Source: Triglochin maritima
Taxonomy: Eukaryota > Streptophyta > Magnoliopsida > Alismatales > Juncaginaceae
DNA: 64,000 nt
NCBI GenBank assembly: GCA_963682175.1
Contig: OY821791.1
Location: 21,728,542-21,792,541 of the forward strand
Reading direction: 5' to 3'
Below the pieces are notes generated by a model. The model did not search any database, was not told the DNA's origin, and saw only the letters and a program-made list of their open reading frames with translations. Below, one piece after another: positions 9,691 to 21,770 of the stretch (position 1 is the first letter of the stretch; each line of letters starts with the position of its first letter). Position numbers and translations under genes: made by a program.

Positions 9691-12600
9691 TTAAGTGACT
9701 ATACAAAAAAAACGAGGACCAAACAGCAGATATTTCCACATGATGTGGGATCGGTGTTCTTCCTCATCACTCTTCGCAAGCTTTTTTACTTTGTCCCAAA
9801 GGCAGCGAACCATGTCCTTGATGACAGCCACAATATGTGTTGGGTGTTGCTTTTCGCCATCGAAACTCCTGCGGTTTTGTTCCAGCCAGCACTCGTGTAT
9901 CATGGCTTGGAAGACCCATCTCCGTACCACAATATCAAGCCGGCTTCCACCTATGTGTGAAATACGTATAGCTTCAGCCTCTAGGGAGTGTACCATCCTA
10001 TGGTTAAGCTTTAAAAGGTGCAAGATTTCTGCCCACACCTTCTTTATGTATTCACACCCCCAAAATAAATGCTCAATGTCTTCCTCGCCTCCCTCGCAAA
10101 GGCTGCACCCCGAGTGTAGCGTTGCTACCCATTTGTTCATCAAGCTCTTTGTGAGTAGACGTCCTCGTAGTGCTCTCCAAGTCGTGATGGCATGCTTTGG
10201 GATGGCATACTTGTGCCAAACCATTCTAGCCCAAGCTACCTTCCTCCCTGGCGTCTTACCCATCTCCATACTTCTTTGATGCCAAGTGTCGTTCCCACTC
10301 CGTCCACTCGCTTAGGCTGGTCCATGCCTCCATGAATTCTCGTATTCAATATTCGTTGGTGGACTTCCTCCATAAGTGTGCAGCGTGGTGGGGGAAGGTT
10401 CCATACTCCCTCTCTAATGAAGTACGACACTTTCGTGTCCCACGGCACTCCTAATTCGTAGTATAACCGCTCCCCCCACCTTTCGTTTTGAAACGGTTCA
10501 CCACACCAAGGGTATTGGAAGAACCGAATGTCTTCTTCATTTCCCACCTCATATTGGATGTGCTTTCTAGCAATGTCTCGAACGCGGAGTATCCCTTTCC
10601 ATGCCCATGAGGAGGTGGATGGGGGTCGTGCAAGCCAAATGGATTGAGTCCTTAAGTACTTTCGGCGTATACACTTCACTCAAAGTGCATTTCCTTCCGC
10701 CACCACAAGCCAAAATAAGCGGAGGAGGCCTACATCATTCCACTCTGACAAACACTTCAGACCAAGGCCTCCTTCCTCCTTTGGTAGACACACGTCTTTC
10801 CAGGCTACTGCTACCCACTTCTTCGGGCCTCCCCAGATGAAGTGACACATTAGGCTCTCGATCTCCTTTAACACTTTCCGAGGAATCAGGAACGCGGACG
10901 TCCAATAAATGCTAAGGGAGACGAGTACACTTCTCACAAGCTCCACTCGACCAGCCATCGTCAAGAAATTTTGCTGCCACGTACTAAGCCTTGCTTTCAC
11001 CTTGTTTATCAACGAATCACAGTGGGTCCTCCCCATCCTTCCGGAGAACAACAGCAGCCCAAGGTAGGTTACCGGGAACTCCTTTCTCTCCATGCCAAGA
11101 TGGGCCGCAATCCAGGACCCTTGTGGCACTCCGCTTCCCATGAAAATTTGGCTCTTCGAGGCACTAAAGCTCAGCCCCGAGCAAGCTGTAAACTCCTTAA
11201 GTACACCTGGGATAGCTCTTGCATTTTCCTTTTTTGCCTTGGCGAATAGAAGGACGTTATCAGCGAATAAAAGGTGCAAAACAGGAACATCTCCACACAC
11301 TAGTGACTGGATACGTCCAGCCAGGACCTCCTTCTTCACCATCTCACTCAGAACCTCCATGCAAAGCATAAACAAGTAGGGGGCCAAGGGGTCACCTTGT
11401 CTGAAGCCGTTGCTGGCCATAAAGGATTCTGAATTTGCACCTTTGACCGTCACCACGAACGAGGCTTTTACACAACTCATGATAAGCCGTCTCTACTTAA
11501 CGGGGAATCCAAATCTGATCAGCACTTCATGGAGGAAATCCCAAGAGACGGAATCGTAGGCTTTCTGGATGTCTAGTTTAATGCACATTCGGCCCATTTC
11601 TTTGTCTAGGTGGAGGTTATGGCATAATTCATGGGCAAGGAGGATGTTGTCCCCAATTCTCCTGCCTTGAACGAAGGCGCTTTGACTCTCCCCCATGAGG
11701 CGTGGCAGCAACCCCTTCAAGCGATTCACAGGCACTTTTGATGTGAACCTATATGTCATGTTGCATAAAGCAATGGGTCGGTAGTCCTCAACCAAAAGTG
11801 GTGCTTTCTTCTTAGGAATAATTGTAATTGATGTGACATTCCATTTGGCTGGCACCTTTCCACTCTCTAGAAAGGAACTCATGGCATTAAACATGTCCCT
11901 TTTGATTACTTCCCAAGGGGCTTTGAAGAACTTTGCATTAAAGCCATCCGGTCCCGGTGCTTTATCTATATTTGTGTTTAGCACTACCTTTTTGAGCTCC
12001 TTCATCTCAAGAGGTCATGTTAGCTCCGTCCCCTCCGCCAGTAGGATTTGTGGTAGGATGACAGAAGGGGGAAGGGGTTTCACCTGCAATTCATGACCAA
12101 ACAAGTTAGCATAAAAACGCCGAAAAGCGTCCTGGATCTCTCCTTCCTCCTCCACGAAAATGGTACCCTCACACACTCGTCTCACTTGGTTGGTGGCTCT
12201 CCTCACTCTAAGGTGCGCATGGAAGAATCTAGTGTTCCGGTCCCCCTCCTTCAGCCACTTGACTCTTGATTTTTGTCGAATAATGAACTCCTCCCGAGCA
12301 AGAATCCGAGCAAGGCCATCTTTTGTTTCTCCCTCAGCAAGGATAAACGCAGCATCGAGTGGGTTTGCTACCCTACTTCTCCGAGCTTCCTCAAGAGCAG
12401 CCCGGGCCTCTCCCACCTTTTGGTTCACATTCCCAAATTTAGAGGTGCTCCACTGGATAAGACTCTTCTTTACTTCATGCAGCTTTCCCACCATCCGAAA
12501 CATAGGTGTGCCTCTCACATACTTGGTCCAAGCTTGTCCCACAATACTCTGAAACTCTTCATGCTCAGCCCAATGGTTTTCGAAGCGGAACATCTTTTTA

Positions 12601-13319
12601 TTTTGTCTTTCGTTTCCTTCCGTCTTCATGATGAGCATGGTGTGGTCACTTAAGTCCTTCTCACCTGCAAGGTAATAGGATTTCGGGAACATCTCTAGCC
12701 ATACATTGTTGATTAGAATCCGGTCAATCCGTGTCTCGATACAAGCACTATCCTCAGAGGAATTTGACAAAGTGAACTCGCTGCCGGTAGAAGGCATCTC
12801 AAGGAGTTGGAGTACATCAATACACTCATTAAATTCTGACATGGCAACCTCGTTTCCAGCAGCACCTCCCCGTTTCTCGCTCAGCTTGCGGATGCAATTG
12901 AAATCACCCCCCACTATCCTTGGCCTTGAATCATTTGGAGCTACTTGTAGAAGGTCATTCCAGAAGACTCTCCTAACCACATGCCCATTTTCCCCGTAGA
13001 TCGCTGTGATATCAAACTCGCTTCCATCTCCCTTCAAGCTGGCCCGAAAGTGTAGCAATTGTGACGTTTCAAAGGTGACCCTCATGTCCACTTTTTTTTC
13101 ATTCCATAGCACTAGAATCCACCCCCAGTCTACTATCAAACTATTTGACATCCATGCGTGGGGCCAAATGACTCCTTTGAATCGTTCAATCCTCTTGTAC
13201 TTGACATTATGCTCCATCACACACACCACATCTGGGTTCACTTCCTTTATTCGACCCCTTATCATTAGTGCACGGCCGGGTCCATTTGCGCCACGCATAT
13301 TCCAAAATAGGATATTCAT
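9691..13319 (-). pseudogene. LINE 1 ORF2: endonuclease and reverse transcriptase, broken
   Basis: ORF2 begins at the ATG at 13319 (MNILFWNMRG). The APE-type endonuclease keeps WN-x-RG, the EH of MEHNVK, GDFNC and LSDH. The RT starts near 11960 with KAPGPDGFNAKFFK, followed by IIPKKKAP, DYRPIALCN and KLDIQKAYDSVSW with the first catalytic Asp. The second catalytic motif reads FADN rather than FADD near 11255, which should inactivate it. A CCHC-like zinc-binding domain (C-x2-C, HLFW, C) lies near 10050-10110. In-frame stops occur at 12015 (TGA), 11493 (TAG, expected Trp) and 10680 (TGA, expected Trp), with a frameshift near 10265. It would nick the target and copy LINE RNA. Confidence 0.9.
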
Positions 13320-14924
13320 GGATTTAAAGGTGCGGGGTGACCCCCTTGACCTACACACGAGATTGTTTTGCTGGTTATCTTTCTCCGGGATCGCCTTAGT
13401 GGTGGTGGTTGCGAGTTGCCTATCTTCTTGCTTGTCCCCCCTTCTCCACTTGTCCCCAAGTCCAGCCCGTCTCCTAGTATCTCGAATCTCCCCCCACAAT
13501 GTGTTTCTGATTTCAGTTTAGTTCCCTTAGCACGTGCCACCGTTTGTGGAGATATCCAATTGAGATCCTCTTGGACCAAAGACGCGAATCCACTTTGCTC
13601 ATTTCGGCCATCCCTTTGCTCATGCCCTTGATGCCCTACAATTTCCTCTATTGTCGTGGCTCTCCCCACACTTCTTTGGTCTGCCTCACATGCCCTTGGT
13701 GCAACCTCATATAGCACTTCCCCATTTAATTTTTGTACCTCCATTCCATGCACCAAATTTGACTTACCTTTCCCATTCCCCTCACTTTGAGGAGCCTTCA
13801 CTAAGTGTCCCTCATGCCCTTGATGCTCACCAATTAAACCAAGTGGTGTGGCCCCCATTCTAACAAAATTTTCGTCCCCACTCCATGGCTCAAACTGAAA
13901 CTCCACTTCCCCATCACGTGATGGCTCCTCTCCATGCACCACATGCCCATCACGTTTTTTGTCATCTTGCCTTTGAAAGTCCTCCACTAAGTGTGTCCCA
14001 TGCAAACCCTCATGGTCCCTTGCTATGTCCTTTGCACAAGAGAATTCCCTCTTCTCATTGGCCCAAGAGAAAGTAGAGCACTCAAACTCCTCCTCATTGG
14101 ATGGTCCCGAAATGGATGCAACACTTTTCCCACCTACTTCCACTTGCATATTTTGGCTCCCCCTAGTCTTCCTTCCTTTTGCACTCTTTGCAACCATGCT
14201 GGAATTCGATTGGAAGGAGGGTGTATCTTTGCCACATGGTGTGGTTTCATTGGTTTCTTCCAAGGAGCAAAAGCTTGTCTTATTTTGTTCATTTCCTCCC
14301 AAAGCTGCCACATCACACCCATTCCCACATGGCCACTCCCCATTTGCTCTTATTGCCATCTCAGCTGCACCAACCTCCACCTCATCATCCCTTCCACCCT
14401 CTCCTCCCTTCCCTCCCTCACCACCAGCCCCTTCCCTCTCTACGTGAGCCTCACTCACCCTCACCAAACCATCTACCCTATCCCCACTCCCACACCCACT
14501 CCCACTCGCCTCTCCCCCCACTCTTTCCTCACAACCTTCATGTATCCCCCCCTTATCATGAGTACGCACCACCCATTTTGCAGCAACGTGAGGTTGGGAA
14601 GCAAGCACCTTTGAGGGTAGCTTCCGCCGTGGACATTTCTCCTCCTCGTGGCCAAACTTAAGACAATCCTTGCAATAACCGGGGCGCCACTCGTATTCCA
14701 CGAAAACTCTATGTGTTGCACCATCCTCTTCTTGAACATCTACCCAAGTAGGGTATAAGAAATCAGGACTTACCTCAATGCACACCCGAGCAAAGGCTAA
14801 TCTCCTTCCATAAGCCGTGTTGTCATCCATGTAGAGCGGTCTCCCGAGGACACTTGCAATATTGCTCAATTTTCTTTGTGACCAAAATCGAAGGTCAAGC
14901 TCCGGAAAATGAACCCATATAGGA
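13316..14924 (-). pseudogene. LINE 1 ORF1: DUF4283/CCHC nucleic-acid-binding protein, 5' truncated
   Basis: About 535 codons are open from the truncation point to the TGA at 13318-13316. It starts inside DUF4283 (IWVHFPELDLRFWS, then SNIASVLGRPLYMD). The knuckle C-x2-C-x4-H-x4-C follows (CKDCLKFGHEEEKC, about 75 residues in). The remainder is a long, poorly conserved Glu/Gly/His-rich tail. The product would coat LINE RNA. Its stop overlaps the ORF2 start as ATGA. The N-terminus is lost to LTR copy C. Confidence 0.85.
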
Positions 14925-15828
14925 ACCTTTTTCTATGGCTATAAATAGAACTCCTCCTTTTGTATTCACCCATTGCTTGGTGGCATTCTCTCTACTTGAA
15001 GTAAAAGCCTTGAAGCAAAAACTCAAGGTGGAGAAGAATGCCACTTACAATGTGAGTCATGTTAATAAAATATTTTTTCTTAGTTTCTTTTAATATTGTC
15101 TTGTCTTTTAATTCTTGCATGCTTCTTTAGTTTAATTTCCTTTCATTTAGCTTCTTTAATATTTCTTGTTTGCTTAGTATAATTGCCTTTCATTAGAATG
15201 TTTTGTTTTGTTAATGTAGTTTGTAGTGGAATGATTAGTGAGTAGTTCCATCCCCTTTGGGGGTGGAGTAGATGTTTATACATGTTATGTAGATGGAATG
15301 AATGCTAAACATTGTTGTATGTGAGAAATGTTGGTGTGCTTGTTTGAATTAATGAGAACACTTAACTTGATGATTTCTGCCATAATGTTTATGTACATTC
15401 CATGCTTGCTTAGGTTCTTAATAACAAACTTGTCAAGCTCATATTAATCACTTAGGTTAGTGCTTTTAATGATAGGTCTTGCCATGAGGTACTTCTTATG
15501 CATTACAAACACTAACTACACTTGAGCTTATTGTATGCATTTATCACTTCTTATTTGATGTGTACACACACTCCACCCCTTAGGGGTTTTCCATTCCTGA
15601 TTTCTATCTTCTTTTATTACTCCCTTAGTTTTAGTTCGTTTTGTGCTATCGTTTCCTTCCTTATTGCTACTAGTTTAGTGTAGTTTACTTTAATCAATCT
15701 TTCTCTCCTTTCTTTCCCACTCGCCTTCGAACTAACCAAAGTCGACACACCTCCCTGTGGATCGACCGGTATTTGCCACCGCTTCAACACGGCCGTGCAC
15801 TTGCGGTTATAATTAAAACATTCAATCA
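14925..15828 (+). mobile_element. LTR fragment, copy C (Athila/Tat-like)
   Basis: This is the reverse-complement partner of 1-787. It has a TATA box (tataaata, 14940-14947) and ends with gtgcacttgcggttat and attcaatca, close to the U5 end of the LTR at 51435 (gtgcacttgcggtata, then cacatca). No primer site follows; LINE 2 sequence begins directly. The U3 upstream of the TATA box is missing. It lies between two LINEs of opposite orientation. Confidence 0.75.
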
Positions 15829-15843
15829 AACACCAATACAAAG

Positions 15844-16680
15844 GTGCAAGGTTGGGTGAAGTTTGGTCGGAAAGGAGACAAGAAGACGAGTGGCACATCC
15901 GGGGTGGGAGAGTTTGATGAAGTGAGTGGTGCAGGAGACGTGAAGGAGAGGGAAGTTGCTGACCCTCTTATGGTGACCCTCCAGCTTGGGGAAGGGGGAG
16001 GCGTAGGAACATATGTGGAGGCCATGGGGAAGATGGATACTATAACGGAGGTGGAGACAATAACGGAGATGGAGCCCTTAACGAAAAAGGTTGGCTATGA
16101 AATGGAGTTAGGGAGGGTTGAGATAATGGAAAAGCATTCCTTGTTGTTAGAAGGGGAACCAATCAGCTTTGAGAGTAGTGGTAGTGGAGAGCTTTTGCTT
16201 GCACCGACCATAGAGGAGTTCCCTCCTTTGGTGGGGACAAAGGCTGCTGCAGGATGGCATCATGTGAGTCCAAGGAGGGAACCAATCAGGAGGCAGCTTA
16301 GTTGGGGAAACAAACATTGTGCTGGTCCACATATCATGGGGGAGAAATCCCAAGGTGTTTCTTTGGATGCAGTTGGAGTAAACATGGCTGAAGACACTCC
16401 ATGTGTAGATAACCGTGAGATACATGGTGAAGGAAAGATGCCCAGCTTTGGGGAGCAGCAAAGCAATGGCATTAGTGGAGTGGCCGGGTGCCATTCCGAC
16501 CCTAGCCATCATCGCCTAAGAGGAGGCATTATCACCCGGTCTAGGGCTATGAGGGACAAGACTTGCATAAAAGGGTTGGGGCATTTTAATGCTCTAGCTG
16601 AACTTGAAGGAAGAGAGGATGAAGGAGGAAGTGCAAATGCGGGAGAGGAAGAGGAGTGCGCATGTGAGGGGCTACGTTGA
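15844..16680 (+). pseudogene. LINE 2 ORF1 C-terminal part
   Basis: An open frame of about 278 codons rich in Glu, Gly and Met. It lacks DUF4283 and the knuckle. Near its end it has the phrase LRGGIITRSRAMRDK, resembling the ORF1 tails of plant LINEs that precede ORF2. It ends in TGA 164 bases before the ORF2 ATG. The N-terminal part was lost at the junction with LTR copy C. Assignment rests mostly on position. Confidence 0.65.
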
Positions 16681-16843
16681 TGATGGGCTAAAGAGGAATG
16701 GGTGCAAGGCTACGTCCACCTCCGGTGCACCTTGAGTTACTATCACCACAGCCTGAAGTGTTCCGTTCAATTCGAGAGAAGGGACTAGAACAATAAAAAG
16801 CAAACCGAGGCGGTAAGGGACAAAAGTCCCATATTGCGAAGCC

Positions 16844-19800
16844 ATGAATGTTCTAGTGTCGAACGTGCGCAGTGCAAACCTCCCCGGCTGTGCGCACAAG
16901 ATTAGGGGACGAATAAAGGAGGCCAAAGCGGATATCGTGTGCCTCGTTGAACACAAAGTGAAGCTTAAGAAATTGGAGCGATTTAGGAGAGCCATTTGGG
17001 GGCATGAATGGGCTTCAAATAGTTTGGTTACAAATTCTGGAAGGATTCTTGTTTTATGAAACGAGCTCAAGGTGGATCTCTGGGTAACCTTTGAAACAAC
17101 ACAATTGTTGCATCTTGAGGGAAGGGAGACGAGATATGTTAGAAACATAGCGATTACAGCGGTTTATGCTGAAAATGGGTACGTGGAGCGGAGGTCACTT
17201 TGGGAGGACCTTCGTCGAGCTACCCCAGCAGCGACAACGTCTTGGTTTGATTGTGGGGACTTCAATTACATTAGGAAAGATGGGGAGAAGAGGGGGAGCG
17301 GGTATAAATGTGGTGGCCATGGATGACTTCAATGCTTGTATGGATCGGCTCCAACTTGTGGTGGTCCCGTCTACCGGAGGAGAATTTACGTGGTCCAATT
17401 CTTTGCATGGGGAAGAAAGCATCGAGACATGGATTGATAGAATCTTTATGTCCCATGCGTGGTTGGAGGCCTTTCCAGATTCTTACTATGTCGTTGGGGA
17501 TAGGGACTTGAGTGACCACTCGATGCTCATCTTAACCACGGAAAAGGAGGGACCAAGGAAGAAGCGTATGTTTAGGTTTATGAATTTCTGGGCTGATCAT
17601 GAGATGTTTTTGGATGTGGTGAAGGAGGCTTGGTCCACGAGGGTAGAAGGTACTCCCATGTTTAGAATGGTAGCAAAGTTATATGAGGTGAAGGGGGCAC
17701 TTAAGAGATGGAGTGAGGCTACCTTTGGTCATGTGGAGAAGAAGGTTGGGGAAACTCAACTTCGCCTTGCTGAAATCAGGAAGCAAATGGAGGGCAATCC
17801 AGGCGATGAGGAACTCATTCAACGTGAAAAACTTTGCAAGGAGGACCTGACCGTGCCTTGGTCTAGGAGGAGGCTCTTATGAGGTAGAAATCAAGGGTTC
17901 GATGGCTGCAAAAGGGTGACCGAAATTCCAGATTTTCCATGCTTCCCTAAGAGTGAGGAGAGACACCAATAATGTGAGGAGAGTGAATGAGCAAGGGGTG
18001 GTTATTGAGGATGTGGAAGCCATCGGTGAGGCATTCCGAAGGCATTTTTCTAACTTGTTTTCTAGTGATTTTCAGGTCCAGCTCCTTGACCAAACTTTAC
18101 CCATCCCGAAGGTGGGGGAGGACGATGCCCAAGCTATTATTTAGCCACTAGATATGAAGGAACTTGAAGAAGTGGTGAAACGCTCGAACATGGGCAAGGC
18201 ACGGGCCCAGATGGATTTAATGCAAAAAATTTCAAGGCCGCGTGGAAGTGTGTGAAGAGGGACCTTTTCAAAGCTATCGACTCCTTCATGAGAAGTGGGA
18301 AACTGCTAAACCAAGTTAACTACACTTCCATCACCCTTATTCCGAAGAAGACGACTCCAGCTTCGGTGGATGATTACTGACCCATTTCCCTTTGCAATAT
18401 GGTATTTCGTTTCTTGTCAAAGATTTTGGCAAATCGATTGAAGGTACTACTTCCTAAATTGGTGGGGGAAACGAAAAGTGCATTTGTGAGTGGAAGGAGA
18501 ATCAGCGACAACATCTTGCTAGCCCACGAGATATGCCACAATATGCACTTGGGAGGAGGACGAGGAAGAATGTGTTTCAAGCTCGACCTTAGGAAACCAT
18601 ATAATTCTATCTCTTGGCAATTCCTAGAGGAGGTACTCAAGAGGGTGGGCCTACCCGACCATTGGTGTAAACTCATGATAGCTTGTGTGCGAGCTTCCTT
18701 TGTGGTCACGGTGAATGGTGAGAACTCTAAACCCTATGTTGCCATGAATGGGCTGAGGCAAGGGAATCCATTAGCCCCCTACCTCTTTGTTCTTTGTATG
18801 GAGGTGTTAAGTGCCATGTTCAGAAGGGAGGTTGAGAGGGTTACTCTCGAACCAGCAAGGTGTGGGGATGTATAAGTCTCCCACCTCCTATTTGCGGATG
18901 ATGTGATGGTATTTGTTGTGGCTACACGAGCAAATGCAAGAGTGATTAAGAGTATCCTTACTGATTTCTCAGCCTCCTCTGGGCTGCAGCTGAACGTAGC
19001 AAAAGTCAAGTATTTATGGGAGGAGAAGCAAATGAGGGTACATCGATTTCCTCGCACCTAGGCATGGAGAGGGTTGCTTTTCCAGTTACCTATTTGGGCC
19101 TTCCACTCTTCTCCTCAAGGCTGGGGAGACATCATTGCACGAGATTAATTAGCAAGTTTCAACAACGACTAAGTACATGGAAGAGAAGTTTTCTATCGAT
19201 GGCGGGTCATGTGGAGTTAGTCTAGAGTGTGCTCGTGTCCATGAGTATCTAATTGACTTCAGCCTTCCTCATCCAAAGAAAAGTCTTAAACAAGGCGGAG
19301 AGCATCATGACCCACTTTATATGGGGAGGTCCTACAAAGTGGGTGGTTGTAGCATGGTAGGACATTTGCAAATCAAAGAAGGAGGGTGGTTTGGGGCTGA
19401 GAAGACTCAAGGACTGGAATGATGCTGGGCTGATCCGTCTCCTTTGGTTGATCATCGGGATGGTAGTTTGCTTTGGGTTCGGTGTATGCAAAGGAAATAT
19501 TTGCAGAACCATAACATATGGTTAGCGAGACCACCGTCGGTGTGATCTTGGGCTTGGCGGGGCATTCTAAGTGTCCGAGACATGGCAAAGGATATAATCC
19601 AATACCGAGTGGGAGATGGTACAGAAATTCGGTTTTTCAGCGACCCTTGGTGTGGGCAGCCATTCTTATCCTCGCCCGGAGGAGAACGACTACAGTACGA
19701 CATGGGGATGCCAAGGGATACTATGGTATCATATTTCATCCATGAGGGGTCTTGTATCCTCCCCGAGCCGAGGTCCCTAGAGATGGTGGTACTATGGCCT

Positions 19801-20287
19801 AGGATTTTACACACTCCAATTCATGGGGGGCGAGAAACTCCTATTCGAAAGAGCAAAGAGTGATGGTTTCTCAGCAAAGGAAGCATGGAGTTGGGTGGTA
19901 CCTCGACAAAGGCAAGTGGGATGGAGTGATATGGTTTGGCACAAAAATCACATACCAATGCATGCACTTACGCTTTGGAGAGCTATACGAGGACGGCTGG
20001 TCACTAAGAATTTCATGCGAGCTAGGGGATCAAACCACGACCCTCTTTGTGTATTATGTGAGGAACGAGATGAGGATATTTCACATCTATTCTGGGAGTG
20101 CAACTTCTCCCGGCAAGTTTGGCTACAAATATTGGGAATACTACGACTGGATACTAGCATCAGCCTTACTCTTGATGCAGAGCTGAAGAGGTTGCAAACG
20201 ATGCGAGGGTCAAAGATGCAGCAGGTTGCCATGAGACTTGCTCTTGCAGCAACCATCTACGAGTCGAGGACGAGGACACTCTTTTAA
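16844..20287 (+). pseudogene. LINE 2 ORF2: endonuclease and reverse transcriptase, broken
   Basis: It starts at the ATG at 16844 (MNVLVSNVRS; the usual Trp before Asn is Ser). Stops and frameshifts follow: TGA at 17057 (expected Trp), a frameshift near 17290, further breaks near 17880-17940, TAG near 18142, TGA near 18378 inside DYRPI, and TAA near 18873. The endonuclease motif reads CGDFNY and the LSDH motif is present. RT retains KLDLRK and an intact LLFADD near 18890. The C-terminal zinc-binding domain (CVLC, HLFW, C) is near 20050-20110. It is unable to make an active protein. Confidence 0.88.
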
Positions 20288-20944
20288 AGGATGCATTGAG
20301 ATATTCGAGAATAAGAAGCGGCGACTCGAGGACGTGGGCACTCTTTTAAAGGATGCGGTACGCATGATGGGCAAACGGATTCAGGAACTTAGAGACGATT
20401 ATGATGCGTTGAGATTGTATGAGAGTAGTTGGGGCTAGATGAAACACCACTAGGGTGGTGAGGTAAATGTTGGTTATAGGTAGATTCTAGTTATGTACCG
20501 AGCATGACTCGAGGGCTGTAATAGATAACATTTTTTAGTTTGTATATGTTTACATACATATATAAAATATAGGTTATGCCTCCCTCTTGCTTTGCAAAAA
20601 AAAAGAATAAGAGATTGAACAGGAGAGCGAGAGAATGAGTAGAGGATAGAGAAGGGAAGGAGGAGAAGAGGGAATAGGGAAGGGAACGAGATATAGAAGG
20701 GAGAGTTGAGGTAGAGAATGAGAGGGAGTAGGAGCGGGAGAGATAGAGACGAGAGAGGAGAAGAGCGGTAAGGAGAAGAGAAAGGGAGAGGACGAGAGAA
20801 AAGGGGAAGGGTGTGAGTGATAAAACAGAGATGAGGGAAGAGAAGAGGATAGGAGAGAACAAGAGGGAGAAGGGGAGAGGAGAAGGGAGAGGGAGAACGA
20901 GAAGAGGTGCAACGAAGGGAAGGAGGAGATAGAGAGAGGAAGTG

Positions 20945-21046
20945 TTCCCCCTCCTTCTAATCTTCCCTGTCCTTCCCTTCTCTTTATCCCCTCTCTTCTT
21001 ATCCTTCTCCGCCTCTTGCACCTCGCTTCCTTCTCTCCTTGTCAGG
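20945..21046 (+). repeat. Strand-switch island of the satellite (2)
   Basis: A pyrimidine island within purine sequence. The anchor cttccctgtcc starts at 20962 and the island ends ccttgtcagg. Confidence 0.8.
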
Positions 21047-21670
21047 ATAACGAGAAGGGTAAAGAGATAGAGAAGGAGATAGAAGATAGAAAAGAGAGAG
21101 TTGAGAGACAAGGGAGGGGAGAGGGAAAATGTAGAAGCGAGCTAGAGAAGGAGAGGGGGAGAGTAGAAGGAGAAAGGTGAAGGAGAGGGAGAGAGTAGAA
21201 GGAGAAAGGTAGAACAACAAGGAGAGAGGGGATGAGTGAGAAGGAGAAGAGAAAGTGGATAAGGGCGAGAACGAGAGAGAATGAGAAAAGGAGAAGCGAG
21301 AGAATGTGAGAAGAACAGAGAGAGAAAGAGAGAGAGGGATAAGAGGGAGAGGGCGGAGAGAAGAAAGAGAGGGGGAGAAGGAGACGAAGAGAAGGAGAAG
21401 AGGAGGGAGAGGTACACAAGAGTAGAGAGATAGAGGAGAAAAGAGAGAGGGGAAAGGGAGAGAGAAGACAAACGGAGAGCAAGAAGGGAGATTAATTAAA
21501 AGAGGATAAGAAGAGTAGAGAGAGAAGGAAGAGGGAGAGAGGAGGAGAGAGGAGGAGAGAGGAGGAGAGAGGAGGAGAGAGGGAGAGAAGGGAGAGAGGA
21601 TAAAGAAGGGAAAGGGAGAGAAACGGAGAACGAGATATAGAAGGGAAGGAGGAGATAGAGAGAGAAGTTG

Positions 21671-21770
21671 TTGCCCGTCCTTCTCATCTTCCCTGTCCTT
21701 CCCTTCTCTTTATCCCCTCTCTTCTTGTCCTTCTTCCCCTCTCGCTCCTCATTCCTTCTCTCCTTGTCAA
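21671..21770 (+). repeat. Strand-switch island of the satellite (3)
   Basis: Same module; anchor cttccctgtcc at 21688, end ccttgtcaag. Confidence 0.8.

Larger units (their letters stand above)
9519..14924 (-). mobile_element. LINE 1, L1-type non-LTR retrotransposon, 5' truncated
   Basis: It runs on the minus strand from a truncated ORF1 (14924) through endonuclease, reverse transcriptase and a C-terminal zinc-binding domain to a 3' UTR that ends ggctaagcctccc and a short A-rich tail (9519-9527). LINE 3 ends with the same 3' motif, so both belong to one family. The tail abuts the purine strand of the satellite. The 5' end is cut by LTR copy C. Decay is moderate: three in-frame stops, one frameshift and a mutated catalytic Asp in ORF2. 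Confidence 0.92.
15829..20604 (+). mobile_element. LINE 2, L1-type non-LTR retrotransposon, 5' truncated
   Basis: Collinear with LINE 1 but on the plus strand and more decayed. It holds the C-terminal half of ORF1 and a broken ORF2, and ends with gcctccctcttgc and an A9 tail (20596-20604) that abuts the purine strand of the satellite. Near its 3' end about 30 bp are duplicated (around 20265-20295 and 20324-20360). The 5' end is cut at LTR copy C. Confidence 0.9.

Noticed and set aside
13368..14661. Plus-strand Pro/His-rich open frames opposite LINE 1 ORF1
   Set aside because: They are antisense shadows of the LINE 1 ORF1 coding strand.
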